From H111-94 sp034436045 (GTDB lineage Bacteria; Chloroflexota; Ktedonobacteria; Ktedonobacterales; Ktedonobacteraceae): DNA of 9,489 nt. Below, one piece after another: positions 1 through 5,492 of this stretch. Position numbers and translations under genes: made by a program. A model generated the notes under the pieces. That model worked only from the letters and a program-made list of their open reading frames with translations, did no database searches and was not told the DNA's origin. The stretch's first letter is position 1. Each line of letters starts with the position of its first letter. Location: assembly GCA_034436045.1 (NCBI GenBank), contig DAOTVZ010000302.1, positions 1-9,489 of the forward strand, given 5' to 3'.

Positions 1-137
1 TTTGACCAGTTAAATCGGCCTCGTGTTTCAATCTCAACCGAGATGCCCGTCTCACCTCAACCAAGCAATTGCTGAGTCCCCATTGGGACGGAGTGAGCGA
101 GTTTCAATCTCAACCGAGATGCCCGTCTCACCTCAAC
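1..137 (-). CRISPR. CRISPR array, leader-proximal end
   Basis: Two identical 37-bp repeats lie at 25-61 and 101-137, beginning GTTTCAATCTCAACCGAGAT and ending CTCACCTCAAC on the plus strand. A 39-bp unique spacer lies at 62-100, and 1-24 is part of another spacer running off the window. On the minus strand the repeat ends in ATTGAAAC, the well-known 8-nt 5' handle of many type I and type III crRNAs, so I read the array as transcribed right to left. GAGA and TCTC within the repeat (40-43 and 50-53 in the first copy) can form a short stem. No cas genes are in the window, so the subtype cannot be set. Two repeats are few, but exact identity, spacer length, handle and leader promoter together make the call firm. 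Confidence 0.93.
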
Positions 138-300
138 TGGCGGTGCCTCGCGCCGCTTCTCAAGCGGGTTGAGTGCATCGTTTGCGAGGCAGAGTGTGTG
201 AGATGCCAAACTGGAGCCTTTTCAGGGCCATTACAGAGTAGTATACATGAGAACACTGATTTGCGCAAGAGCCTGGGAGGCCAATTTGTGAAACTGGTAA
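138..300 (-). promoter_or_regulatory. CRISPR leader with crRNA promoter
   Basis: This non-coding stretch adjoins the last repeat on the side expected for the leader, given the repeat orientation. On the minus strand it holds TTGCGC (plus 263-268), a 17-bp spacer and TATACT (plus 240-245), a good sigma-70 type promoter reading into the array. Transcription would start near 232, about 95 nt before the first repeat. Next to the repeat lies a dyad TGCCTCGC (144-151) / GCGAGGCA (184-191), enclosing a 6-bp hairpin CCGCTT/AAGCGG (153-158/162-167). The promoter and dyads are seen in the sequence; their role in crRNA expression or spacer acquisition is inferred. Confidence 0.65.
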
Positions 301-303
301 TTT

Positions 304-349
304 TTGCGAGGCAGCGAGCGTGGCAGTATGTTCCCTCTGTGCCTCGCAA
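304..349. repeat. Inverted repeat TTGCGAGGCA / TGCCTCGCAA
   Basis: A perfect 10-bp inverted repeat has arms at 304-313 and 340-349, separated by 26 bp. The same word occurs directly at 182-191, within a 12-bp identity TTTGCGAGGCAG at 181-192 and 303-314. A shorter inverted copy lies at 144-151. The repeat sits between the leftward CRISPR promoter and the rightward cmk promoter, so it could be a protein binding site for either. No binding protein can be named. Confidence 0.6.
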
Positions 350-389
350 TATCGCCACTCTCTTCCTGTCTGCCCCTGATCGGCGATAT
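349..389. repeat. Inverted repeat ATATCGCC / GGCGATAT
   Basis: Perfect 8-bp arms lie at 349-356 and 382-389 with a 25-bp gap. The left arm shares one base with the end of the preceding inverted repeat, so the two dyads are laid end to end. It lies between the CRISPR leader and the cmk promoter. The function is unknown and chance is possible at this arm length. Confidence 0.4.
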
Positions 390-450
390 AAGGGTGCATG
401 AAGCGGCCCGGAGAGCCAGACTAGTGAACACAATACGCATGTGATATTTG

Positions 451-459
451 TGGTATAAT
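451..459 (+). promoter_or_regulatory. Promoter of cmk-plsC, extended -10
   Basis: TGG directly followed by TATAAT (454-459) is a consensus extended -10 box. No good -35 box is found 16-18 bp upstream, which fits an extended -10 promoter. Transcription should start near 466. That excludes the ATG at 464 as the cmk start and supports the one at 509. Confidence 0.7.
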
Positions 460-508
460 CCCTGTGATGATTTTTTCTAGTTATATACGGAGGTGCAGGT
501 CAATTCTC

Positions 509-1183
509 ATGCGTATTGCAATCGACGGGCCGGCCGGGTCGGGCAAAAGCACGGTCGGAGAGCAACTCGCCCAGCGGCTGGGTTATTTATATATCGATAC
601 AGGAGCGATGTACCGCGCCGTTACCTGGCTGGCGCTAGAACAGGGCATCTCTCTCTCGGATGGGGCCGCACTGGCCCGGTTGGCCCGCACCGCTAAGATC
701 GTCATTAGCCGCCCGCAGACCGCTGACGGGCGGCAATATACTGTCATGGTCAACGGGCGCGATGTCACGTGGGACATTCGCAGTGCAGCGGTCACGCGCG
801 CCGTCTCTGTCGTTTCGGCCCATCCAGAGGTGCGCTCCATTTTGATCGAGCAGCAGCGCGCGATGGCACAGGCAGGCTCCGTGGTGATGGTAGGACGCGA
901 TATCGGCGCGGTCGTCCTGCCTGATGCCGAGTATAAAATTTATCTCACGGCCAGCCTGGAGGAGCGCGCGCGCCGCCGTTATGCCGAACTGGAGGCTCGT
1001 CTGGGCAAGCATAGCCCCGCGCTGCCCTCGTTACAGCAGGTCATGGCCGACATTCAGACGCGCGACGAGGAAGATAAAGATCATATGCAGCCTGCCGAAG
1101 ATGCTATTCTCGTTAAGACAGACCACTTGAACGTGTCCCAGGTACTCGATGTTATTTGCAGCCACCTGGAGGTGAGCGCATGA
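509..1183 (+). CDS. cmk: Cytidylate kinase
   Basis: This cytosolic enzyme transfers phosphate from ATP to CMP or dCMP, recycling cytidine nucleotides from RNA turnover and lipid synthesis. The 224-residue product has the usual bacterial length. Visible are the P-loop GPAGSGKST (residues 7-15), the DTGAMYRAVTW segment (30-40) typical of the family, the NMP-binding domain around 60-100, VGRDIG (128-133) and the lid region RARRRYAEL followed by TRDEEDK (184-190). I chose ATG 509 because the family starts MxIAIDGPxGSGKS and a GGAGGTG ribosome site lies at 489-495. The in-frame ATG at 464 would add 15 unrelated residues and lies before the predicted transcription start. The stop overlaps the plsC start as ATGA, so the two are translationally coupled. 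Pairing of cmk with a plsC-type gene is common in Gram-positive-type genomes. Confidence 0.97.
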   Translation: MRIAIDGPAGSGKSTVGEQLAQRLGYLYIDTGAMYRAVTWLALEQGISLSDGAALARLARTAKIVISRPQTADGRQYTVMVNGRDVTWDIRSAAVTRAVSVVSAHPEVRSILIEQQRAMAQAGSVVMVGRDIGAVVLPDAEYKIYLTASLEERARRRYAELEARLGKHSPALPSLQQVMADIQTRDEEDKDHMQPAEDAILVKTDHLNVSQVLDVICSHLEVSA

Positions 1184-1890
1184 AGCAAGAGCTTCGCCCT
1201 CTATCAGAACAACCGGAGCAACCGGCCCGCAAACAGAAAAACCTGTACGAACCGTATTCGACGCCACGCATCTTTTATGAAACCTTGCGTGGGCTGGCAT
1301 ACCTCATATTCCCCCTGATCATGCGCCTGACGTTGCGCGGACACTACAACTTGCCGCGTCGGGGGCCTTATATCATCGTCTCCAATCACCTCTCGTGGAT
1401 GGATATACCGCTTATTCCCTTTGCCGTGCCTGGCAAGGTGATCTACATGGCGAAAGAGGAACTCTTCTATAGCAAGATCGGCTGGCTGGTGCGTTTCCTG
1501 GGGGCCTTTCCGGTCAAGCGTGGCGAGGGCGACCGCCAGGCCCTGCGTGCCGCCGAAGAGCTACTCAAACAGGGCAAGGTGCTGATTATCTTTCCAGAGG
1601 GTACACGCAGCAAGACTCACACGCTGGGCAAAGCCCATTCCGGCACTGGCATGATCGCCTTGCGCACCGGTGTGCCGGTTGTGCCGGTGGCGATCTGGGG
1701 TAGCGAAAACGCGCTGAAGAAATTTGGTGCGCGCGTCACTATCTCCTATGGCGAACCTATCATCTTCAAGCCCAAAGGCGGTAAAATCACGCGCGAGGAT
1801 ATCGATAACGCCACTGAAACCATGATGCAGAAAATCGCCGCCATGCTGCCCCCACAATATCGCGGCGTCTACAGTGAGCAAGTGAAATAG
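1180..1890 (+). CDS. plsC: 1-acyl-sn-glycerol-3-phosphate acyltransferase (PlsC family)
   Basis: This enzyme acylates lysophosphatidic acid at the sn-2 position to give phosphatidic acid, the precursor of membrane phospholipids. It works at the inner face of the membrane. The 236-residue product has all four blocks of the LPLAT/AGPAT family: NHLSWMD (69-75, the catalytic H-x4-D with H70 and D75), GAFPVKRG (108-115), FPEGTRS (138-144) and VPVVPVAIWG (165-174). A hydrophobic segment at about 36-50 could insert in the membrane. The start at 1180 overlaps the cmk stop and has GGAGGTG at 1168-1174; an upstream in-frame ATG at 1156 lies inside cmk and lacks such a site. It is transcribed from the cmk promoter. 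The acyl donor (ACP or CoA) cannot be read from the sequence. Confidence 0.94.
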   Translation: MKQELRPLSEQPEQPARKQKNLYEPYSTPRIFYETLRGLAYLIFPLIMRLTLRGHYNLPRRGPYIIVSNHLSWMDIPLIPFAVPGKVIYMAKEELFYSKIGWLVRFLGAFPVKRGEGDRQALRAAEELLKQGKVLIIFPEGTRSKTHTLGKAHSGTGMIALRTGVPVVPVAIWGSENALKKFGARVTISYGEPIIFKPKGGKITREDIDNATETMMQKIAAMLPPQYRGVYSEQVK

Positions 1891-1908
1891 AATATAAGGC
1901 AAGGCGAA

Positions 1909-1935
1909 CGAGGACAACCGCGCGGGTTGTCCTCG
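1909..1935. terminator. Hairpin between convergent plsC and serS
   Basis: A perfect 11-bp stem, CGAGGACAACC (1909-1919) with GGTTGTCCTCG (1925-1935), has a 5-nt loop. It lies 19 bp after the plsC stop and about 10 bp after the serS stop on the other strand. A clear T-run is missing on both sides, so it may be a weak two-way terminator or an mRNA 3'-end stabiliser. Confidence 0.6.
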
Positions 1936-1945
1936 CTCGTGCCAT

Positions 1946-3226
1946 TTATTTCCCAATATATTCCTGTCCGCCCATGTAAGGTTGAAGGGCAGCAGGGATA
2001 CGGATGCTGCCATCGGCCTGCTGATGTGTCTCGAAGAGCGGGATCATGATGCGAGGCGAGGCGATGGCCGTATTGTTGAGCGTATGCACGAATTTCACCT
2101 TGCCATCTTCGTCGCGGTAGCGGATGTTGGCACGGCGGGCCTGCCAGTCATGGAAGTACGAACACGAGTGCGTCTCGCGGTAGCGTCCCTCGCTGGGCAC
2201 CCAGCTTTCGATATCCGACATCTCTACCTTGCCATCGCCCATGTCACCAGTGCAGACATTGACGACACGATAAGGAATTTCCAGGGCTTGCAGCAGTTCT
2301 TCCGAGTTGTGCAACAGTTCGTGATACCAGCGTACCGACTCTGCGTGATCGGCGCGACAGATGACGTACTGCTCCACCTTGTTAAACTGGTGGATACGGA
2401 AGACGCCGCGTGTATCCTTGCCATAAGTACCCGCCTCCTGGCGGAAGCAAGGGCAGAAGCCTACAAACTTGCGCGGTAACTCTTCGGCCTTCAAAATCTC
2501 GTCCTTAAACATGCCCGTGATCGATACCTCTGCTGTGCCTACCAGGAAGAGATTCTCATTATCAATCTGATAGACCTGGTCGCGGCCCTTCGGGAACTGG
2601 CCGTTGCCGATGAAGCAGAAGTCATGCGCCATCGCGGGTACGATCAGGGGCGTGAAACCTTTTCTGGCAATGCGATCCATTGCGAAATTCATTAGCGCCA
2701 GTTCTAAGCGGGCGGCGTCACCTTTGAGGGCATAACTGCGCGCCCCGGCAATTTTGACCGCGCGTTCGATGTCCACCAGGTCGTGCTTCTGCATCAACGC
2801 ATAGTGATCCAGGGGCGTAAAATCGAAGCGAGGTTGCTCGCCCCAGTATTTAACAGGCACATTATCGTTCTCATCCTTACCGATGGGTGCGCTGGGGTCA
2901 GGAATATTTGGCACCAGCAGCAACATCTGATAGCGCCGTTCTTCCAGTTCTTTAAGTACTGGCTCCGTAGCCTTAATCTGCTCGGCGAGTTGCTTGCCCT
3001 CAGCGATCAGGGCCATACGCAACTCGTTGTCCTTCTTTTTAGCGGCCTCCTGGATGAGCTTCGAGAGCTGATGTTGCCGCGCGCGTGCCTCTTCCACCTG
3101 CCGCTGCATCGCCAGCACCTGCTGATCGAGATCGAGCAGGGCATCAATATCAATAGGATTGCACTTCACCCGCGCCGCCTCTTTGACGACATCGGGATGG
3201 CTGCGAATAAAGGCCAGATCAAGCAT
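1946..3226 (-). CDS. serS: Serine--tRNA ligase
   Basis: This class II aminoacyl-tRNA synthetase charges tRNA-Ser (and the selenocysteine tRNA where present) with serine in the cytosol. The 426-residue product has the usual length. It starts MLDLAFIRSHPDVV and has the N-terminal tRNA-binding coiled-coil arm at about 33-100. The catalytic domain shows TAEVSI (231-236, the TxE serine-binding motif), motif 2 from FRQEAGTYGKDTRG (261-274) into HQFNKVEQY, and motif 3 TLNNTAIASPR (382-392). The start at 3226 follows GGAGGAG (plus 3233-3239 read on the minus strand). A longer frame to 3325 would run through the T-box terminator and must be rejected. Expression is controlled by the serine T-box just upstream. 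It converges with plsC. Confidence 0.97.
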   Translation of the reverse strand: MLDLAFIRSHPDVVKEAARVKCNPIDIDALLDLDQQVLAMQRQVEEARARQHQLSKLIQEAAKKKDNELRMALIAEGKQLAEQIKATEPVLKELEERRYQMLLLVPNIPDPSAPIGKDENDNVPVKYWGEQPRFDFTPLDHYALMQKHDLVDIERAVKIAGARSYALKGDAARLELALMNFAMDRIARKGFTPLIVPAMAHDFCFIGNGQFPKGRDQVYQIDNENLFLVGTAEVSITGMFKDEILKAEELPRKFVGFCPCFRQEAGTYGKDTRGVFRIHQFNKVEQYVICRADHAESVRWYHELLHNSEELLQALEIPYRVVNVCTGDMGDGKVEMSDIESWVPSEGRYRETHSCSYFHDWQARRANIRYRDEDGKVKFVHTLNNTAIASPRIMIPLFETHQQADGSIRIPAALQPYMGGQEYIGK

Positions 3227-3240
3227 AATGAACTCCTCCA

Positions 3241-3515
3241 AACAATGAAAAAACGGCGTCACACGTCCTTTCAGGACGACGACGCCGTTTACGCCTCTAT
3301 CGTGGTGCCACCTTCGTTCTTTCATTGCCTACATGACAATGAAACTCGTTCTGCCCGATAACGAAGGCGTCCGCCGTTGCTCATCGCACGGAATCCTGGG
3401 TGGATTTCGCTACTGCCAGTGCTTGCGTCGCACCAACCCGCAAGTCTCTGCTCTGTTTGTTTGCACTGACAGCAGCTACTTGTCCCATTCGACTTTCGCA
3501 ATATACTTTTTTGTT
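3241..3515 (-). ncRNA. Serine T-box riboswitch upstream of serS
   Basis: This leader RNA senses uncharged tRNA-Ser and allows serS transcription when serine is short. On the minus strand, stem I shows an AGTA element, a distal part with AGAGA, GGTTGGTG and a CTTGCG/CGCAAG stem, and a specifier side reading GAAATCCACC. Its UCC triplet (plus 3402-3404) is a serine codon. The conserved antiterminator side AAGGTGGCACCACG lies at plus 3301-3314. It is followed by a terminator whose arms AAACGGCGTC and GACGCCGTTT end in a T-run (plus 3247-3290). Order, spacing and specifier all match a transcriptional T-box. The 5' end is inferred from the promoter. Confidence 0.93.
3247..3290 (-). terminator. T-box-controlled intrinsic terminator
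   Basis: The minus-strand arms AAACGGCGTC (plus 3281-3290) and GACGCCGTTT (3251-3260) enclose a second stem GTCCT/AGGAC, and a T-run follows. Pairing of the T-box bulge with the free tRNA acceptor end should stabilise the competing antiterminator and let RNA polymerase reach serS. Confidence 0.88.
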
Positions 3516-3521
3516 GTACCT

Positions 3522-3550
3522 ACTATATCAGATGTGTAGGGCGACCGCAA
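3522..3550 (-). promoter_or_regulatory. serS / T-box promoter
   Basis: On the minus strand TTGCGG (plus 3545-3550) is followed after 17 bp by TATAGT (plus 3522-3527), preceded by TGA as an extended -10. The predicted start is near 3515. The -35 box lies inside the hairpin that follows purH (3539-3559), so the end of one transcript and the promoter of the next share DNA. Confidence 0.7.
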
Positions 3551-3559
3551 GAGTCGCCC
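3539..3559 (-). terminator. Hairpin after purH
   Basis: GGGCGAC (3539-3545) and GTCGCCC (3553-3559) form a 7-bp stem with a 7-nt loop, four bases after the purH stop. No T-run follows on the minus strand, so termination may be partial and some purH transcripts may read into the serS T-box. Confidence 0.5.
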
Positions 3560-3562
3560 GCG

Positions 3563-5128
3563 TTAATGGCGAAAATGGCGTTTGCCGGTGAAGACCATAG
3601 CAAGGGCGTAGCGATTTGCCATACGGATGGACTCTTCGTCGCGGATAGAGCCACCGGGTTGGATGATGGCCGTCACGCCCGCTTTGGCCGCCGCCTCGAC
3701 ACCATCAGCGAAGGGAAAGTAGGCATCTGAGGCTAGCACTGAGCCGCGCGCTCGCTCCGCTGCCTTCTCAACGGCCAGTTGCACACTGGTGACGCGGTTC
3801 ATCTGGCCCGCGCCCACTCCCAGCAGCATCAACTTGTGAGCCAGCACGATGGCGTTAGATTTGACATGCCGTACCACTTTCCAGGCAAACATCAGATCCG
3901 TCACCTCTTCCAGCGTTGGCTCGCGCTCGGTCACAACTGTGTAGTCCGTCTCCCCCGCACCTACCGCATCCAGCGTCTGCATCAGCAGTCCGCCGCTGAC
4001 CGTGCGTATCTCCGGTCGGCTGATATGTAGGGCCTGTGTATTCAGACCCTTTGGTTCAATGGGCCGATGAGTGGCCAGCAGACGAATATTTTTCTTTTTT
4101 TGCAAAATCGCCAGCGCGGGCGGTGTGAACTCTGGCGCGATAATGGCCTCGTAGAACAATGGTGAAATTTCATGTGCAGTCGCCTCATCGATAGGTCGGT
4201 TGCTGCCGATGATGCCGCCGTAGGCTGAAATCGGATCGCCGGCATGCGCGCGCTTATAGGCTTCAACTAGCGTATCACCGCAAGCGAGGCCACACGGATT
4301 GGTATGCTTGATGATGGCGATGGTGGGCGCGGTGAAACTCTGCACACAGGCGAGAGCAGCATCCAGGTCGAGCAAGTTGTTGTACGAAAGCTCTTTGCCA
4401 TGCAGCACCTCGGCATCGGCCACTGTCGCCTGCCGCGTCCCATGCGTGCTATTCGCCCAGCGATAGAAGGCTGCTTTCTGGTGCGGGTTCTCACCGTAGC
4501 GCAAGGGCTGAATGCGCTCCAGAGCGATGGTCAGTTGCTCTGGGAAAAGTTCGCTATCGGCGCGCAGGTACTCGGCGATGACGGTGTCGTAGCTCGCGGT
4601 GTGCTGGAAGGCGATAGCGGCCAGGCGGCGGCGCGTCTCCAGGCTGATCTCGCCCTGTTCACTCCACTCCTGCATCACAGGGCCATAGTCCTGCGGACGC
4701 ACCAGCACGACCACATCGGGAAAGTTTTTGGCTGCCGCGCGCACCAGTGTGACGCCGCCGATATCGATCTGTTCCAGCGCCTCGCTCAATGTGGTGTCCG
4801 CACGCGCCACTGTCTCAGCAAAGGGATAGAGATTGACAACTACGATATCAATGGGCAAGATGTGATGCTCGCTCAACTCCGCCGCGTGGGCAGGCTCGTC
4901 GCGGCGTGCCAGGATGCCGCCCATAATCGCCGGATGCAAGGTCTTGACACGACCACCAAGAATCTCCGGGAAATCGGTCAGGCTGCTGATCGATTCCGCC
5001 GCGATACCGGCGGTTTGCAGGGCATTGAGGGTACCACTGGTGGCAAAGATTTCCACGTTATGAGCCATCAGTTCACGCCCCAGATCAATCAGCCCTTCAC
5101 GGTTAGCAACACTTACAACTGCTCGCAT
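3563..5128 (-). CDS. purH: Bifunctional AICAR formyltransferase / IMP cyclohydrolase
   Basis: PurH does the last two steps of purine synthesis in the cytosol. It formylates AICAR with 10-formyl-tetrahydrofolate to FAICAR, then closes the ring to IMP. The 521-residue product has the normal length. The N-terminal cyclohydrolase (MGS-like) part shows GGRVKTLHPAIMGGILARRD (58-77) and DIVVVNLYPF (94-103). The formyltransferase part shows RYGENPHQ (210-217), the catalytic Lys-His pair in IIKHTNPCG (272-280; K274, H275), and near the end SDAYFPFADGVEAA and QPGGSIRDEE. The usual SDKTG near the N-terminus reads ANREG, a modest change. The start at 5128 has AAAGGA about a dozen bases upstream. It stands alone rather than in a pur operon, divergent from the anchored-protein gene. 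Confidence 0.98.
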   Translation of the reverse strand: MRAVVSVANREGLIDLGRELMAHNVEIFATSGTLNALQTAGIAAESISSLTDFPEILGGRVKTLHPAIMGGILARRDEPAHAAELSEHHILPIDIVVVNLYPFAETVARADTTLSEALEQIDIGGVTLVRAAAKNFPDVVVLVRPQDYGPVMQEWSEQGEISLETRRRLAAIAFQHTASYDTVIAEYLRADSELFPEQLTIALERIQPLRYGENPHQKAAFYRWANSTHGTRQATVADAEVLHGKELSYNNLLDLDAALACVQSFTAPTIAIIKHTNPCGLACGDTLVEAYKRAHAGDPISAYGGIIGSNRPIDEATAHEISPLFYEAIIAPEFTPPALAILQKKKNIRLLATHRPIEPKGLNTQALHISRPEIRTVSGGLLMQTLDAVGAGETDYTVVTEREPTLEEVTDLMFAWKVVRHVKSNAIVLAHKLMLLGVGAGQMNRVTSVQLAVEKAAERARGSVLASDAYFPFADGVEAAAKAGVTAIIQPGGSIRDEESIRMANRYALAMVFTGKRHFRH

Positions 5129-5198
5129 GTATATGTAAATCCTTTCAATAGATCAACCGCTACGTTGCTTGGGGATGGCCTGGAATATTTTCCTCACC

Positions 5199-5204
5199 AG
5201 TATA
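5199..5204 (-). promoter_or_regulatory. Possible purH -10 box
   Basis: TATACT on the minus strand lies about 71 bp upstream of the purH start. The best -35 candidate, TTCGGA, is 19 bp away and weak. The position is sensible but the match is incomplete. No purine riboswitch is evident in the short leader. Confidence 0.35.
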
Positions 5205-5374
5205 CCTCATAGAAAAACACATTTCCGAATCGCCCGCCTGATGGTTGAGCTATCTTAACCTCATCCTGGTACTTTCCTACTAATTTTTCGGCTCATCCGT
5301 AAAAAAATAGAAAAGGGTATGGTAAGATCACAACCAGAAAACATTATTGCAAAAAGTATCAAAAAACGTCAAAT

Positions 5375-5464
5375 CAGCGCACAGTTACCTTTATTTACAA
5401 GCTGTGGCTGTCTTCTTCTCAACCGAAAGTAGGGAATCAACACCGAAACGTAACGGTGTTTTTT
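5375..5464 (+). ncRNA. Candidate structured leader RNA with attenuator
   Basis: A first stem pairs CAGC-G-CACAG (5375-5384, G5379 bulged) with CTGTGGCTG (5402-5410) around a 17-nt loop. After 28 nt a second hairpin, AACACCG (5439-5445) with CGGTGTT (5454-5460), leads into six T residues (5459-5464), the form of an intrinsic terminator. No plus-strand gene lies upstream, since purH runs the other way. The hairpin therefore either attenuates the gene starting at 5493 or ends a small RNA. I compared it by eye with common riboswitch consensus sequences and recognised none. The structures are seen; the function is inferred. Confidence 0.45.
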
Positions 5465-5466
5465 CA

Positions 5467-5477
5467 GTGAAATTCAC
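5467..5477. promoter_or_regulatory. Small dyad GTGAAATTCAC
   Basis: A perfect 5-bp dyad around A5472 lies between the terminator-like hairpin and the ribosome binding site GGAAG (5481-5485) of the anchored-protein gene. It could be an operator half-site pair or a small mRNA hairpin near the start. It is short enough to be chance. Confidence 0.25.
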
Positions 5478-5492
5478 GAAGGAAGATTGTTC

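Larger units (their letters stand above)
5205..5492. other. AT-rich divergent intergenic region
   Basis: About 290 bp lie between the probable purH promoter and the anchored-protein gene. The stretch 5281-5370 is rich in A-runs. I find no convincing plus-strand -35/-10 pair, although one must exist for the downstream gene. The right half holds the structured RNA candidate, its terminator-like hairpin and a small dyad, listed separately. Confidence 0.5.

Noticed and set aside
69..440. Open frames on both strands across the CRISPR end and leader
   Set aside because: They run through exact CRISPR repeats and the leader, have no ribosome sites or family-like sequence, and overlap each other.
1..463. 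Full CRISPR-Cas system
   Set aside because: Only repeats, spacer and leader are present; no cas gene is in the window, so type and function cannot be claimed.
464..508. Upstream cmk start at 464
   Set aside because: It lies before the predicted transcription start and adds residues not found in cytidylate kinases; the GGAGGTG site serves 509.
3227..3325. N-terminal extension of serS by 33 residues
   Set aside because: The extension lies in the T-box terminator and antiterminator; the family start and GGAGGAG site fix the start at 3226.
4304..5212. 302-codon plus-strand open frame opposite purH
   Set aside because: It is the antisense shadow of a clear purH gene, with no ribosome site or recognisable domain.
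5375..5464. Known riboswitch class (c-di-GMP, c-di-AMP, others) before the anchored-protein gene
   Set aside because: I compared the conserved core words that I know and none fit, so I list it only as an unassigned structured RNA.
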